Assembly: GCF_900107725.1 (NCBI RefSeq)
Contig: NZ_FNQO01000001.1
Coordinates: forward strand, 372,001 to 436,000
Source of the DNA: Microbulbifer marinus
Lineage (GTDB): Bacteria; Pseudomonadota; Gammaproteobacteria; Pseudomonadales; Cellvibrionaceae
Reading direction: 5' to 3'
DNA: 64,000 nt
Position numbers and translations under genes: made by a program. Every line of letters starts with the position of its first letter. Position 1 is the first letter of the stretch. Of the stretch, positions 1-9,485 are shown in pieces. Below the pieces are notes generated by a model that was given only the letters and a program-made list of their open reading frames with translations, was not told where the DNA came from and did no database searches.

Positions 1-442
1 ACAGATCCGTGCTCAGGTGCAGGTAACGGGAAACGCTTACCGTGACGCTGCCCTCCAGGCGCTGGTGTCCGCTGAAGCTGTCGCCGCCGGAGATCAATAT
101 TGCCGGGGAATTGCGTTTTTGCTGTAGCACCTGTTGCCAGGCCTTGTGGAACAGCACGCGGTCGCCGCCGCGGCGCAGTGCGGCCACTTTGTTGTCCAGT
201 TTGGTGGCCACCGGGGACAGGAACAGCGCCTCGCCCTTGGCGGTGTCGAAGTCCACCCAGCGGTTCGGGTATTGCATGCGCGGCGCCGCCGGCCAGGTCT
301 CGCGCGCCTGTGCCATGCCCTGCGGGCGTTCGAATACGATCATCTCGATTTCGAACGTGGTGCCGGCATAGTTGGCTGCCTGTGCGCCTGCCGCCGTCAG
401 GGCCAGGAGCAGGGCGGAGCAGATCTTTAGGATTCTTGTCAT
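1..442 (-). CDS. csiV: CsiV family protein, C-terminus cut off by the window edge
   Basis: Read on the minus strand from the ATG at 440-442, this opens with a signal peptide (MTRILKICSALLLALTAAGA) and then a mature start near ANYAGTTFEIEMIVFERP. The IEMIVFERP stretch and the late RYLHLSTDL segment are hallmarks of the CsiV family (PF10972), periplasmic proteins of gammaproteobacteria described as peptidoglycan-binding in Shewanella. The frame stays open through base 1, so about 147 residues are visible and the rest lies outside. It sits just downstream of mfd on the same strand, as in Pseudomonas. Family assignment is by motif recall; the exact role here is inferred. Confidence 0.8.
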   Translation of the reverse strand, partial: MTRILKICSALLLALTAAGAQAANYAGTTFEIEMIVFERPQGMAQARETWPAAPRMQYPNRWVDFDTAKGEALFLSPVATKLDNKVAALRRGGDRVLFHKAWQQVLQQKRNSPAILISGGDSFSGHQRLEGSVTVSVSRYLHLSTDL

Positions 443-481
443 GGTGTTACCGCTTTATTCGTAATACTGTCAGTTGCGTGT

Positions 482-517
482 CTGTCCGGGGCGGCGCGGG
501 GTTGCCGTCCCGGACAG
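482..517 (-). other. strong GC-rich hairpin between mfd and csiV
   Basis: Bases 482-495 pair with 504-517 as a 14-bp stem (one G-U pair) around an 8-base loop. It lies 21 bases after the mfd stop and 40 bases before the csiV start. There is no T-run on either side, so it is not a canonical Rho-independent terminator. It may protect the mfd 3' end or limit read-through into csiV. Confidence 0.4.
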
Positions 518-538
518 TTGGCCAATGGCCAGATGGTA

Positions 539-3500
539 TCATTGCGCCAGCCGCTCCAACACTCCTGCGACCTGTTGCAGCCGCTGGTCGGGGCCATCTT
601 CGTCCAGGCTGAAGTTCAGCTGGTTGGCGCCGGCCAGCTGGTAGCGCCCGGGCTCAGTCTGCACCATCTTAACCAATGTGAGCGGATCCACCCGGGTATT
701 TTCCGCAAATTCGATACGTCCCTTGGCTGCCGAGGCTTCCAGCTTGCGAATTCCCATCGCATCGGCCTTGAGTTTGATCTCGGTGGTGCGGAACAGGTGC
801 TTGACCGGCTCCGGCAGCAGGCCGAAGCGGTCGATCATCTCCACCTGCAGCTCCCTGAGTTCGTGGGCATCGCCGGCGTTGGCGATGCGCTTGTACATGA
901 TCAGGCGCCCGTGGACATCCGGCAGATAGTCCTCTGGTATCAGCGCCGGCACGCGCAGGTTCACGTCTACTGCCGGGGATTCCAGTGGCTCGTCGATATT
1001 CGGTGTCTTGCCCGCGCGAATGGCTTTTACCGCCCGGTCGAGCATCTCCATGTAGAGATTGAAGCCGACGCTCTGGATCTGACCGCTCTGCTCCTCACCG
1101 AGCAGCTCGCCGGCGCCGCGGATCTCCAGGTCATGCGTCGCCAGGGTGAAGCCCGCACCCAGGTCCTGGGCTTCGCTGATCGCCTCCAGTCGCTTGATCG
1201 CGTCGGCGGTCATCGCGCGCTTGTTCGGGGTCAGCAGGTAGGCGTAAGCCTGGTGGTGCGAGCGGCCGACCCGGCCGCGCAGCTGGTGCAGCTGCGCCAG
1301 GCCAAACTTGTCGGCGCGCTCGATCAATATCGTGTTGGCGGTCGGCACATCGATACCGGTCTCGATAATGGTGGTGCAGACGAGCACATTGAAGCGCTTG
1401 TGATAGAAGTCGCTCATCACCTGTTCCAGCTCGCGCTCGCGCATCTGGCCGTGGCCGATGCCGATACGCGCCTCGGGAATCAGTTCCTGCAGCTCCCGCG
1501 CCATGCGCTCGATGCTCTTGACCTCGTTGTGCAGGAAGTACACCTGGCCGCCGCGCAGGATCTCCCGCAGCACCGCCTCCTTGATCAGGGCGTCATCCCG
1601 CTCACGCACGAAGGTCTTCACCGACAGGCGCCGCGCCGGTGGCGTGGCGATGACGGACAGGTCGCGGATACCGGCCATGGCCATGTTCAGGGTGCGTGGG
1701 ATGGGTGTGGCGGTCAGTGTCAGGATGTCCACCTCGGCACGCAGGCTCTTGAGCCGCTCTTTTTGCCGCACGCCGAAGCGGTGCTCCTCGTCGATAATCA
1801 GCAGGCCCAGGTTCTTAAAGTCGAGGTCGCTCTGCAGCAGCTTGTGGGTGCCGACGAGTATGTCGACTTTGCCGCTGGCGACCTTCTCTTTCACGCTGTC
1901 CACTTCTTTGCCGCTGCGGAAGCGCGAAATCACCTCCACGTTCACCGGCCAGTCGGCGAAGCGATCCTGGAAGGACTGGAAGTGCTGCTGTGCCAGCAGG
2001 GTGGTGGGCACCAGCATCGCCACCTGCTTGCCGGCGTGGGCGGCGACGAACGCCGCGCGCATCGCGACTTCGGTTTTCCCGAAGCCAACATCGCCGCAGA
2101 CCAGGCGATCCATCGGCTTTTTCGAAAGCATGTCGGCGACGACCGCTTCGATCGTCTGTTGCTGGTCCGGCGTTTCCTCGAACGGGAAGCCGGCGGCGAA
2201 CTCGCGATAGGCGAGCCCGGGATCCGCAAACGCGTGACCGACGCGAGCCTCGCGCCGGGCGTAGATATCGAGCAGCTCGGCGGCGGCGTCGCGGACCTTC
2301 TCCGCCGCCTTGCGCTTGGCCTTCTGCCACTGCTCGCTGCCCAGCTTGTGTTGCGGTGCCAGCGCCTCATCGGCGCCGGAGTAGCGGCTGATCAGGTGCA
2401 GGCTGGCGACCGGCACATAGAGCTTGGCTTCGTCCGCGTATTCGAGGGTCAGGAATTCCGCCGGTTGGCCGTCGATGTCGAGACTCTGCAGGCCGCGGTA
2501 GCGGCCGACGCCGTGATCGATATGGACCACCGGTGCGCCGATGCGCAGCTCCGCCAGGTTCTTGACCGCATTGTCGGCATCGTCCTTGGCTTTCTTGCGC
2601 CGCCGCTGCTGCAGTACGCGCTCGCCGAACAGCTGTGGCTCGGCGATCAGGTTGATGGCGGGTTCCGCCAGCTTCAGGCCCTGGTCCAGCGGCGCCACGG
2701 TGATGCCGAAGGTCTCGTCGCTGTCGAGGAACTCTGCCCAGCTGGCAAAATTCTTCGGCTGCACGCGGATGCCCTGCAGCAGTTCCAGCAGGGCTTCGCG
2801 ACGTCCGCCGCTCTCTGCGCAGAAGAGCACCCTGCCGGAGTACTCCATCAGGTAGCTCTCCAGCGCCGCCAGCGGCTGTTCCGACTTGCCATCGACCGGC
2901 AGTTTCGGTGGAGCCTCGCTGGCGAAGTTGTGGTTGCCCTGGGCTGCCGGCAGGGTATCTGCAGAAAAGATCGCGCGCGGCATGGCTTTTACGGCCGCAT
3001 TGAACTCGGTGGGGTCGAGCAGTATCTGCCGCGGGCGCAGGATCGGTCGGGTCAGGTCGCCGCAGCGACTTTCGTAGCGGTTGCTGACTTCCCGCCAGAA
3101 GCTCTCCAGCGGCTGCTGGATATCGCCCTCCAGGAAGGCCTGGCTGCCCTCCGGCAGATAGTCGAACAGGCTGGCGCAGTTGCCGCCGAAGAACAGCGGC
3201 AGGTAGTACTCGATGCCCGCGGGGGCGATACCGGAGCTGATGTCCTGGTAAATCGGCACCAGGCTCGGATCGCAGTCGAACTGTTCGTGCCAGTTTTGCA
3301 GGAATTCTGCCAGTGCGGCCTTGTGCAGCGGGAACTCTCGTGCGGGCAGCAGGTGCACGCTGTCGACCTTGTCGACCGTGCGCTGGCTCTCGGGATCGAA
3401 GGTGCGCAGGGATTCGATCTCTTCGTCGAACAGGTCGACGCGATAGGGCAGGCGGCTGCCCATCGGGTAGATATCCATCAGTGCGCCGCGCACTGCGAAT

Positions 3501-4018
3501 TCGCCGTGTTCGTAGACGGTGTCGACGCAGTGGTAGCCGGCCTGCTCCAGCAGGCGGCGCTGTGTGTCGATGTCGAACCGCTGTCCCTCGCTCAGGATCA
3601 GTGCGTTGCCGGCTACATAGTCCCGCGGCGGCAGGCGGTGCATCAGGGTGCTGACCGGCACGATAACGATGCCGCGCCCCATTTGCGGCAACCGGTAGAG
3701 GGTGGCGAGCCTGTCGGAGATGATGTCCTGGTGGGGGGAGAAGGTATCGTAGGGCAGGATCTCCCAGTCCGGAAAGTGGAAGATTTCCAGTGCCTCGGTT
3801 TCTCCGCCATCTCGCCCCGACTTGTTAAAAAATTTCAGCTGCACCTCGAGTCGATGGGCTTCGAGACTGTCGCGGGCGACCAGCAGGGTTGGCGCCGGGT
3901 TGTTGCGCGCGGCATTCAGGATTGCGAGTGCGGCTGCTGCACCGTGCAGTTGACCCCAGAATTGCCGGTCACTGGGTGAACGGAACGGGGGCGGGGACAG
4001 GGGCTGTGAATCGGTCAT
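539..4018 (-). CDS. mfd: Transcription-repair coupling factor Mfd
   Basis: Encodes 1159 residues, the normal Mfd length. Mfd binds RNA polymerase stalled at DNA lesions, pushes it off with its translocase motor and recruits UvrA. Seen in the sequence: an N-terminal UvrB-like domain, an RNA-polymerase-interacting region near residues 490-560, a RecG-like motor with Walker A GDVGFGKTEVA and the DEEH box in LLIIDEEHRFGVRQKERLK, helicase motif VCTTIIETGIDVPTAN, and the C-terminal TRCF domain (DVHGRLIMYKRIANA region). The ATG at 4018 follows an AAGGAAAG ribosome site. It is divergent from gap across a 310-base regulatory gap. Identification is secure. Confidence 0.98.
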   Translation of the reverse strand: MTDSQPLSPPPFRSPSDRQFWGQLHGAAAALAILNAARNNPAPTLLVARDSLEAHRLEVQLKFFNKSGRDGGETEALEIFHFPDWEILPYDTFSPHQDIISDRLATLYRLPQMGRGIVIVPVSTLMHRLPPRDYVAGNALILSEGQRFDIDTQRRLLEQAGYHCVDTVYEHGEFAVRGALMDIYPMGSRLPYRVDLFDEEIESLRTFDPESQRTVDKVDSVHLLPAREFPLHKAALAEFLQNWHEQFDCDPSLVPIYQDISSGIAPAGIEYYLPLFFGGNCASLFDYLPEGSQAFLEGDIQQPLESFWREVSNRYESRCGDLTRPILRPRQILLDPTEFNAAVKAMPRAIFSADTLPAAQGNHNFASEAPPKLPVDGKSEQPLAALESYLMEYSGRVLFCAESGGRREALLELLQGIRVQPKNFASWAEFLDSDETFGITVAPLDQGLKLAEPAINLIAEPQLFGERVLQQRRRKKAKDDADNAVKNLAELRIGAPVVHIDHGVGRYRGLQSLDIDGQPAEFLTLEYADEAKLYVPVASLHLISRYSGADEALAPQHKLGSEQWQKAKRKAAEKVRDAAAELLDIYARREARVGHAFADPGLAYREFAAGFPFEETPDQQQTIEAVVADMLSKKPMDRLVCGDVGFGKTEVAMRAAFVAAHAGKQVAMLVPTTLLAQQHFQSFQDRFADWPVNVEVISRFRSGKEVDSVKEKVASGKVDILVGTHKLLQSDLDFKNLGLLIIDEEHRFGVRQKERLKSLRAEVDILTLTATPIPRTLNMAMAGIRDLSVIATPPARRLSVKTFVRERDDALIKEAVLREILRGGQVYFLHNEVKSIERMARELQELIPEARIGIGHGQMRERELEQVMSDFYHKRFNVLVCTTIIETGIDVPTANTILIERADKFGLAQLHQLRGRVGRSHHQAYAYLLTPNKRAMTADAIKRLEAISEAQDLGAGFTLATHDLEIRGAGELLGEEQSGQIQSVGFNLYMEMLDRAVKAIRAGKTPNIDEPLESPAVDVNLRVPALIPEDYLPDVHGRLIMYKRIANAGDAHELRELQVEMIDRFGLLPEPVKHLFRTTEIKLKADAMGIRKLEASAAKGRIEFAENTRVDPLTLVKMVQTEPGRYQLAGANQLNFSLDEDGPDQRLQQVAGVLERLAQ

Positions 4019-4183
4019 CTTTCCTTATATATCCGCACTTTCAGTCGGGACTGGCTCAGGGGGGCGCTATTGTAACGGTGAACTCCCGCCGGTGCAGAGT
4101 ATCTGCGCCGGGAACTGTATTTCTTCCGGCGGGAACACCCTGTTTTTCGGGTTGCGCAAAGCTCCTGAGGAGGGGCACAAGTT

Positions 4184-4198
4184 GGTAGTTTTACTACA
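4184..4198 (+). promoter_or_regulatory. HexR-like operator upstream of gap
   Basis: GGTAGTTTTACTACA matches the published HexR consensus TGTARTNNNAYTACA at every defined position except the first. HexR is the RpiR-family regulator of central carbon genes, including gap, in Pseudomonas and Shewanella, and it senses KDPG. The box lies about 25 bases upstream of the proposed -35 hexamer of gap, a position that suits activation better than steric repression. It is also in the mfd-gap divergent region, but mfd is not a known HexR target. Confidence 0.65.
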
Positions 4199-4222
4199 AT
4201 TTTGGGGCTTTTTTTTGCTCGG

Positions 4223-4251
4223 TTGCGCACCCACAGGTGAATGCTGATAAT
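4223..4251 (+). promoter_or_regulatory. Likely sigma-70 promoter of gap
   Basis: A -35 TTGCGC (4223-4228) and a -10 GATAAT (4246-4251) are separated by 17 bases. Transcription would start near 4258, giving a leader of about 70 bases before the GTG start of gap. This is the best hexamer pair in the 310-base mfd-gap interval; the rest of that interval shows only the HexR-like box and a T-rich run at 4209-4216. Confidence 0.55.
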
Positions 4252-4328
4252 GCGCAGCCACACGGTCCGGGACCTGTTCCCGGGCCTGGATTTCCCGCCT
4301 ATCAAACACATTGCAGAGGTGTCTGACA

Positions 4329-5786
4329 GTGACTCAGAAGCGACCGAAGCCCGCGGACTTTTTCAAGGACTGGAAAGAGCGTGAAGCACTGGCCGAATCC
4401 ATGATTCCGATGATTGGTAAGCTCAATCGCGAGCGCAACGTCGGTATTTACATGTATGGCCGCAACCTGGTTAACCGCTCAGTTCTGAGCATCATGAAGG
4501 CACACCGCTTTGTGCGGCAGGTCGAGGAGAACGAGCTCTCCGAATTTGAAAGCTTCCCGGTGCTGGAGGCGATCACCAAGCTGGATCTGGGTCCGGTACA
4601 TATCGACCTGGGTACCCTGACCAACAAATATATGCGCGACGATCGCGGCCTGTCCGTGGACGAGTTCGTGCGCGAAGAGCTGGCGGAAGCCGAGGGTGCC
4701 GGCACGCCGCTGCCCGAGCCGAAAGATGTGGTTATCTACGGTTTCGGTCGCATCGGCCGCCTGGTGGCGCGCCTGCTGATCGACAAGGCTGGCAGTGGCG
4801 ACGTGCTGCGCCTGCGCGCGATCGTGCTGCGCAAGGGCAAGGCCGACAACGACCTGGTCAAGCGCGCCTCTCTGCTGCGCCGCGACTCCGTACACGGCGC
4901 GTTCAAGGGCACCATCCGTGTCGACGAAGAGACCAACACCCTGATCTGCAACGGCAACGAGATCAAGGTCATCTACGCCAACTCTCCGCAGGAGGTCGAC
5001 TATACCGCGCACGGCATTCACGATGCGCTCATCGTCGACAGTACCGGCGTGTGGCGCGATGAGGCTGGCCTGAGCCAGCATCTCGAGAGCAAGGGTGCCG
5101 CCAAGGTGCTGCTGACTGCGCCGGGCAAGGGTGATATCAAGAATATCGTTTACGGCATCAACAACGGCGACATCACGGCGGAAGACAAGATCCTGTCCGC
5201 CGCTTCCTGTACCACCAATGCGATTGTGCCGGTGCTGAAGGCGATGATGGACAAGTACGGTGTCGAGCACGGCCACGTTGAAACCGTACACGCTTACACC
5301 AACGACCAGAACCTGATCGACAACTACCACAAGGGTGAGCGTCGCGGCCGCGCTGCTGCGCTAAACATGGTATTGACCGAAACCGGTGCGGCCAAGGCGG
5401 TGGCCAAGGCGCTGCCGGAGCTGAAAGGCAAGCTGACCGGTAATGCGATCCGCGTTCCGACCCCGAACGTGTCCATGGCCATCCTGAACCTGAATCTGGG
5501 CCAGGAGACCACCAAGGACGAGTTGAACGAGTACATGCGAGAAGTGGCGCTGCACTCACCGCTGCGCCAGCAGATCGACTACACCAATTCCCCGGAAGTG
5601 GTGTCCAGTGATTTCGTCGGCTCCCGTCGCGCCTGCGTGTTCGACTCCATCGCCACCATTGTCGATGGCAAGAACGCGGTGCTGTACTGCTGGTACGACA
5701 ACGAATTCGGCTACAGCTGCCAGGTGGTGCGCTGCCTGGAGGACATGGCCGGCGTTCGCTACAAGCTGTTCCCGAAAAGGGACTAG
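4329..5786 (+). CDS. gap: Glyceraldehyde-3-phosphate dehydrogenase, long form
   Basis: Interconverts glyceraldehyde 3-phosphate and 1,3-bisphosphoglycerate with NAD(P). At 485 residues it is the long type with an N-terminal extension of about 125 residues, as in the Pseudomonas enzyme beside mfd. Seen: Rossmann motif VVIYGFGRIGRL, catalytic Cys294 in SAASCTTNAIVP and the catalytic His in the HAYTND segment. The GTG at 4329 is chosen because AGAGG lies nine bases upstream and the N-terminus then reads VTQKRPK, like the Pseudomonas MTQKPD start; an upstream TTG at 4311 has no ribosome site. The HexR-like operator and neighbourhood suggest control by Entner-Doudoroff/gluconeogenic status. Confidence 0.95.
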   Translation: MTQKRPKPADFFKDWKEREALAESMIPMIGKLNRERNVGIYMYGRNLVNRSVLSIMKAHRFVRQVEENELSEFESFPVLEAITKLDLGPVHIDLGTLTNKYMRDDRGLSVDEFVREELAEAEGAGTPLPEPKDVVIYGFGRIGRLVARLLIDKAGSGDVLRLRAIVLRKGKADNDLVKRASLLRRDSVHGAFKGTIRVDEETNTLICNGNEIKVIYANSPQEVDYTAHGIHDALIVDSTGVWRDEAGLSQHLESKGAAKVLLTAPGKGDIKNIVYGINNGDITAEDKILSAASCTTNAIVPVLKAMMDKYGVEHGHVETVHAYTNDQNLIDNYHKGERRGRAAALNMVLTETGAAKAVAKALPELKGKLTGNAIRVPTPNVSMAILNLNLGQETTKDELNEYMREVALHSPLRQQIDYTNSPEVVSSDFVGSRRACVFDSIATIVDGKNAVLYCWYDNEFGYSCQVVRCLEDMAGVRYKLFPKRD

Positions 5787-5804
5787 GCGCCACAGCTGGC
5801 GTCG

Positions 5805-5831
5805 CCCGGGCGGTTTCTGTGGCCGCCCGGG
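5805..5831 (+). terminator. Hairpin after gap, probable weak terminator
   Basis: CCCGGGCGG (5805-5813) pairs with CCGCCCGGG (5823-5831) as a 9-bp GC stem, 19 bases after the gap stop. No T-run follows, so efficiency as an intrinsic terminator is doubtful. The rest of the 367-base gap-nqrA interval holds the nqr promoter and leader listed next. Confidence 0.4.
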
Positions 5832-5932
5832 ACGCTCGGGGTGACATTAGTGTTCGCCCCGATCACTACCCCCAAATCCCTGTTTTTTCAGCAAAAATTT
5901 CCTATCGCAGCGCCAATTCGGCCGCTTCTGCA

Positions 5933-5962
5933 CTGGTAAACAAACTGGCCGATCTTTATAAT
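5933..5962 (+). promoter_or_regulatory. Likely nqr operon promoter
   Basis: A perfect -10 TATAAT at 5957-5962 with a poor -35 (CTGGTA, 5933-5938) 18 bases upstream. The weak -35 suggests an activator or other help. Transcription from about 5969 would give a leader of roughly 185 bases before nqrA, long enough for the structure at 6051-6113. Confidence 0.5.
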
Positions 5963-6050
5963 GCGCGCGATTTTGGCGGGGCCGCCGTGCGCCGAGAAGT
6001 TAGCTTCCTGATGCCCGACCTCCGGGTAAAGCGGTTTAAGTCCTCGTAAG

Positions 6051-6113
6051 TAGGAATTCCTATATCTGGCTTTGCGACCCGGGCGCGATTCCGTGCGCTG
6101 GGTTGCAAGGCCA
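6051..6113 (+). promoter_or_regulatory. Structured nqr leader: palindrome plus long hairpin
   Basis: TAGGAATTCCTA (6051-6062) is a perfect 12-base palindrome. It is followed by a hairpin in which 6067-6082 pairs with 6098-6113 without interruption (16 bp, three G-U). After one bulged G at 6083 it continues for four more pairs (6084-6087 with 6094-6097) around a six-base loop. The helix ends 40 bases before the nqrA ATG, and a T-run (6123-6127) lies ten bases after it. No known riboswitch class is recognised. It could attenuate transcription, stabilise the mRNA or bind a regulator. Confidence 0.55.
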
Positions 6114-6153
6114 GTTTGCATACTTTTTAAACTAGAAACTTAGGCATAGGCGT

Positions 6154-7494
6154 ATGAGAAAGATCCGTCGGGGATTGGATTTACCCATATCCGGCGCGCC
6201 CGAGCAGGTCATCCACGATGGCCCTGCACTCAAGACCGTCGCTGTGCTCGGCCCCGATTATCACGGGATGAAGCCGACCATGGCGGTGGCAGAGGGGGAT
6301 AGCGTCAAACTCGGACAGCTGCTGTTTACCGATAAGAAGACCGAAGGTGTGCGTTACACGGCGCCGGCTGCGGGTCGCGTCGTCGCGATCAACCGCGGTG
6401 CCCGCCGCGTGCTGCAGTCTGTGGTCATCGAGATCGATGGCGACGACGCTGAGCAGTTCGCGACCTACGGCGCTGACCAGCTGGCCAGCCTCAGTCGTGA
6501 GCAGGTGGTGGAGAACCTGGTCGAGTCCGGTCTGTGGGCCGCACTGCGCACCCGCCCGTACAGCAAGGTCCCGGCGATCGACGCCCAGCCGGCGGCGATC
6601 TTTATCAACGCCATGGACACCAACCCGCTGGCAGTGAACCCGGAGCTGGTTATCGCCGAGCACCGCGATGCGTTCGCCCAGGGGGTAGAGATCCTGTCCA
6701 GGCTGGCGGATACCACTTTCGTGTGTACCGCGCCGGACGCCGATATCCCGGTTCCGACCGCCAACAACATTCGCCGCGAGGCCTTCGCCGGGCCGCATCC
6801 GGCGGGGCTGTCCGGTACCCATATCCACTTCCTGAGCCCGGTCAAGGCCGGTCGCAGCGTATTCACGATCAATTACCAGGATGTAATCGCGGTAGGTAAG
6901 TTGTTTGCGACCGGCAAGCTGTTCACCGACCGAGTGATTTCCCTGGCTGGTCCGCGCGTGAGCAAGCCGCGCGTGTTGCGCACCCGCCTGGGCGCCAGCC
7001 TGGACGAGCTGACCGCCGGTGAGCTGCAGGGCGACGACAACCGCGTCGTATCCGGTTCCGTATTCGGTGGCCGCACCGCAGAGGACGCGCTGGCTTACCT
7101 GGGGCGTTACCACAACCAGGTAACCGTGCTGGAAGAGGGGCGCGAGCGTCCGTTCCTGCACTACATGCGTGCCGGTAACAAGCGTTTCTCGGTCTTCCCG
7201 ATCTACCTGTCGCGTCTGTTCAAGAACAGGCTGTTCAACTTCACCACCAGCACCAACGGCTCCGAGCGAGCGCTGATGCCGATCGGTACCTACGAGGCGG
7301 TGATGCCACTGGATATCCTGCCGACTCAGCTGCTGCGCGCGATGATCGTTGGCGATACCGCGACCGCGCAGAAACTGGGCGTGCTGGAGCTGGATGAAGA
7401 AGATCTGGCGCTGTGCACTTTCGTGTGCCCGGGCAAGTATGAATACGGCCCCATTTTGCGGGACAACCTGACCCGTATTGAGAAGGAGGGTTAA
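6154..7494 (+). CDS. nqrA: Na+-translocating NADH-quinone reductase subunit A
   Basis: A 446-residue soluble, membrane-attached subunit of the respiratory Na+ pump that oxidises NADH, reduces ubiquinone and exports sodium. The start [18 protein letters not shown] and the following barrel-sandwich ([15 protein letters not shown]) are typical of NqrA and recall RnfC folding. It is first in an uninterrupted run nqrA-B-C-D-E-F-apbE-nqrM with gaps of no more than 18 bases or small overlaps, so co-transcription is expected from the promoter near 5957. Confidence 0.97.
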   Translation: MRKIRRGLDLPISGAPEQVIHDGPALKTVAVLGPDYHGMKPTMAVAEGDSVKLGQLLFTDKKTEGVRYTAPAAGRVVAINRGARRVLQSVVIEIDGDDAEQFATYGADQLASLSREQVVENLVESGLWAALRTRPYSKVPAIDAQPAAIFINAMDTNPLAVNPELVIAEHRDAFAQGVEILSRLADTTFVCTAPDADIPVPTANNIRREAFAGPHPAGLSGTHIHFLSPVKAGRSVFTINYQDVIAVGKLFATGKLFTDRVISLAGPRVSKPRVLRTRLGASLDELTAGELQGDDNRVVSGSVFGGRTAEDALAYLGRYHNQVTVLEEGRERPFLHYMRAGNKRFSVFPIYLSRLFKNRLFNFTTSTNGSERALMPIGTYEAVMPLDILPTQLLRAMIVGDTATAQKLGVLELDEEDLALCTFVCPGKYEYGPILRDNLTRIEKEG

Positions 7495-7496
7495 GG

Positions 7497-8708
7497 ATGT
7501 TGCGCAAATTCCTCGATTCCATTGAGCCGCATTTCCACAAGGGCGGCAAATACGAGAAGTTCTACGCGCTGTACGAGGCCGTCGATACCGGCCTGTTCCA
7601 GCCCGCAGAGACCACCAAAACCACGGCACACGTGCGCGACGGCATCGACCTGAAGCGCATCATGATCACCGTGTGGGCCTGTGCCATGATCCCGATGTTC
7701 TACGGCATGTGGAACGTCGGCTTCCAGGCAAACACCATCATCGCCGGCATGGCCGATGCAGAGCTGACCGGCTGGCGCCATGCGCTGATCGGCGCACTGT
7801 CCGGCTATGATCCCAGCAGCCTGTGGGACAACTTCGTACACGGTGCCATGTACTTCCTGCCGATCTATGCGGTGACCTTCATCGTTGGCGGTATCTGGGA
7901 AGTACTGTTCGCCGCAGTGCGCGGCCACGAGGTGAACGAGGGCTTCTTCGTTACCTCCATCCTGTTCGCGCTGACCTGCCCGCCGGATCTGCCGCTGTGG
8001 ATGGTGGCGATGGGTATCAGCTTCGGTGTCGTGATCGGCAAGGAAGTGTTCGGTGGTACCGGCAAGAACTTCCTGAACCCGGCCCTGACCGGCCGCGCCT
8101 TCCTGTTCTTCGCCTATCCGGCGGCCATGTCCGGTGATGCCGTGTGGACCGCCGTAGACGGCTACACCGGCGCGACTGCGCTGTCCGTAATGGCCAGTGA
8201 AGGTATCCAGAACGGTGCCGTCGGCGTACCGACCGGCCAGCTGACCTGGTTTGATGCCTTCCTCGGCAACATGCACGGCTCCATCGGCGAGACCTCGACG
8301 CTGGCTATGCTGATTGCTGGTGCCATCCTGCTGTTCATGAAGATCGCCAGCTGGCGCATCGTCGCCGGCACCATGCTCGGCATGATGGCGACAGCCTTCC
8401 TGTTCAACATGATCGGCTCCGACAGCAACCCGATGTTCGGTGTGCCCTGGTACTGGCACCTGGTAGTCGGTGGTTTCGCCTTCGGCCTGATCTTCATGAC
8501 CACCGACCCGGTGTCGGCGTCCATGACCGATACCGGCCGCTGGTGGTACGGCATCCTGATCGGCGTGATGTGTGTATTGATTCGCGTGGTGAACCCGGCC
8601 TTCCCGGAAGGCATGATGCTGGCGATTCTGTTCGCCAACCTGTTCGCACCGCTGTTTGACCACTTTGTGGTGCAGTCCCATATCAAACGGAGGTTGGCAC
8701 GTGGCTAA
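7497..8708 (+). CDS. nqrB: Na+-translocating NADH-quinone reductase subunit B
   Basis: A 403-residue polytopic membrane subunit (RnfD/NqrB family, about ten hydrophobic helices) that carries covalent FMN and riboflavin and forms much of the sodium path. The flavinylation motif is seen as [10 protein letters not shown], with Thr227 the likely FMN-bearing residue, equivalent to the linked threonine of Vibrio cholerae NqrB. The ATG is two bases after the nqrA stop and follows GGAGGG within nqrA. ApbE, the flavin transferase for this site, is encoded downstream in the same unit. Confidence 0.97.
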   Translation: MLRKFLDSIEPHFHKGGKYEKFYALYEAVDTGLFQPAETTKTTAHVRDGIDLKRIMITVWACAMIPMFYGMWNVGFQANTIIAGMADAELTGWRHALIGALSGYDPSSLWDNFVHGAMYFLPIYAVTFIVGGIWEVLFAAVRGHEVNEGFFVTSILFALTCPPDLPLWMVAMGISFGVVIGKEVFGGTGKNFLNPALTGRAFLFFAYPAAMSGDAVWTAVDGYTGATALSVMASEGIQNGAVGVPTGQLTWFDAFLGNMHGSIGETSTLAMLIAGAILLFMKIASWRIVAGTMLGMMATAFLFNMIGSDSNPMFGVPWYWHLVVGGFAFGLIFMTTDPVSASMTDTGRWWYGILIGVMCVLIRVVNPAFPEGMMLAILFANLFAPLFDHFVVQSHIKRRLARG

Positions 8709-9483
8709 TAAAGATTCCGTAAAAGGCACACTGCTGGTAGCACTGGTGATGTGTCTGGTGTGTTCGGTAGTGGTGTCCACCGCTGCCGTAATGCTGAAGC
8801 CGGCGCAGCAGGCCAACGCGGCACTGGACATGAAGCGCAACGTGCTGATGGCTGGCGGCCTGCTGGAGGACTCCAAGGCGAGCGCGGCAGAGGTCGAACA
8901 GGCTTTTGCGTCTGTGACCATCAAGTACGTTGATCTGGAAACCGGCAAGTTCACCGATGAGGCGCCGGCCGGCGGCAGTGGCCGCGCGGCTTCCAAGATT
9001 GCTTCCGCCAGCGAGAAGCTGCCGCCCGAGCAGGACAAGGCCAAGATCATCCGCCGTGAAAATACCAAAGAGGTATATCTGGTGGAGAAAGACGGCGAGC
9101 TGCAGCGCATCATTCTGCCGGTGCGTGGCTACGGCCTCTGGGGCCAGCTGTATGGCTTCCTCGCGCTTGAGAGCGACCTGAAGACCGTCGCTGGTCTCGG
9201 CTTCTACGAGCACAAGGAGACTCCGGGACTGGGTGGCGAAGTAGACAATCCGAACTGGAAGGCTCAATGGGTCGGCAAGGAAGTCTATGACGAGAACGGC
9301 AATGTCAAAATTGACGTGATCAAAGGCAGTGTCGATCCCAACAGCCCGCAGGCGGAGCACCAGGTAGACGGTCTGTCCGGTGCGACCCTGACCAGCAACG
9401 GCGTGGATAACCTGATCAACTTCTGGTTGGGCAGTGAGGGCTACGGTCCCTTCCTGAAAAACCTCAAAGCAGGGGAGGCGTAA
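8701..9483 (+). CDS. nqrC: Na+-translocating NADH-quinone reductase subunit C
   Basis: A 260-residue subunit with one N-terminal transmembrane helix ([20 protein letters not shown]) and a periplasmic FMN domain. The flavinylation motif [10 protein letters not shown] is near the C-terminus; Thr229 is the expected attachment site. The GTG at 8701 is chosen because GGAGG lies seven bases upstream and the protein then begins [10 protein letters not shown] like other NqrC; a longer reading from 8656 would add 15 residues copied out of frame from the nqrB end. The gene overlaps nqrB by eight bases, suggesting translational coupling. Confidence 0.96.
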   Translation: MANKDSVKGTLLVALVMCLVCSVVVSTAAVMLKPAQQANAALDMKRNVLMAGGLLEDSKASAAEVEQAFASVTIKYVDLETGKFTDEAPAGGSGRAASKIASASEKLPPEQDKAKIIRRENTKEVYLVEKDGELQRIILPVRGYGLWGQLYGFLALESDLKTVAGLGFYEHKETPGLGGEVDNPNWKAQWVGKEVYDENGNVKIDVIKGSVDPNSPQAEHQVDGLSGATLTSNGVDNLINFWLGSEGYGPFLKNLKAGEA

Positions 9484-9485
9484 GC

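Noticed and set aside
518..3979. An 1153-codon open frame on the plus strand opposite mfd
   Set aside because: It is the mirror of mfd codons in a GC-rich genome. It has no homology I recognise, no ribosome site, and mfd on the other strand is certain.
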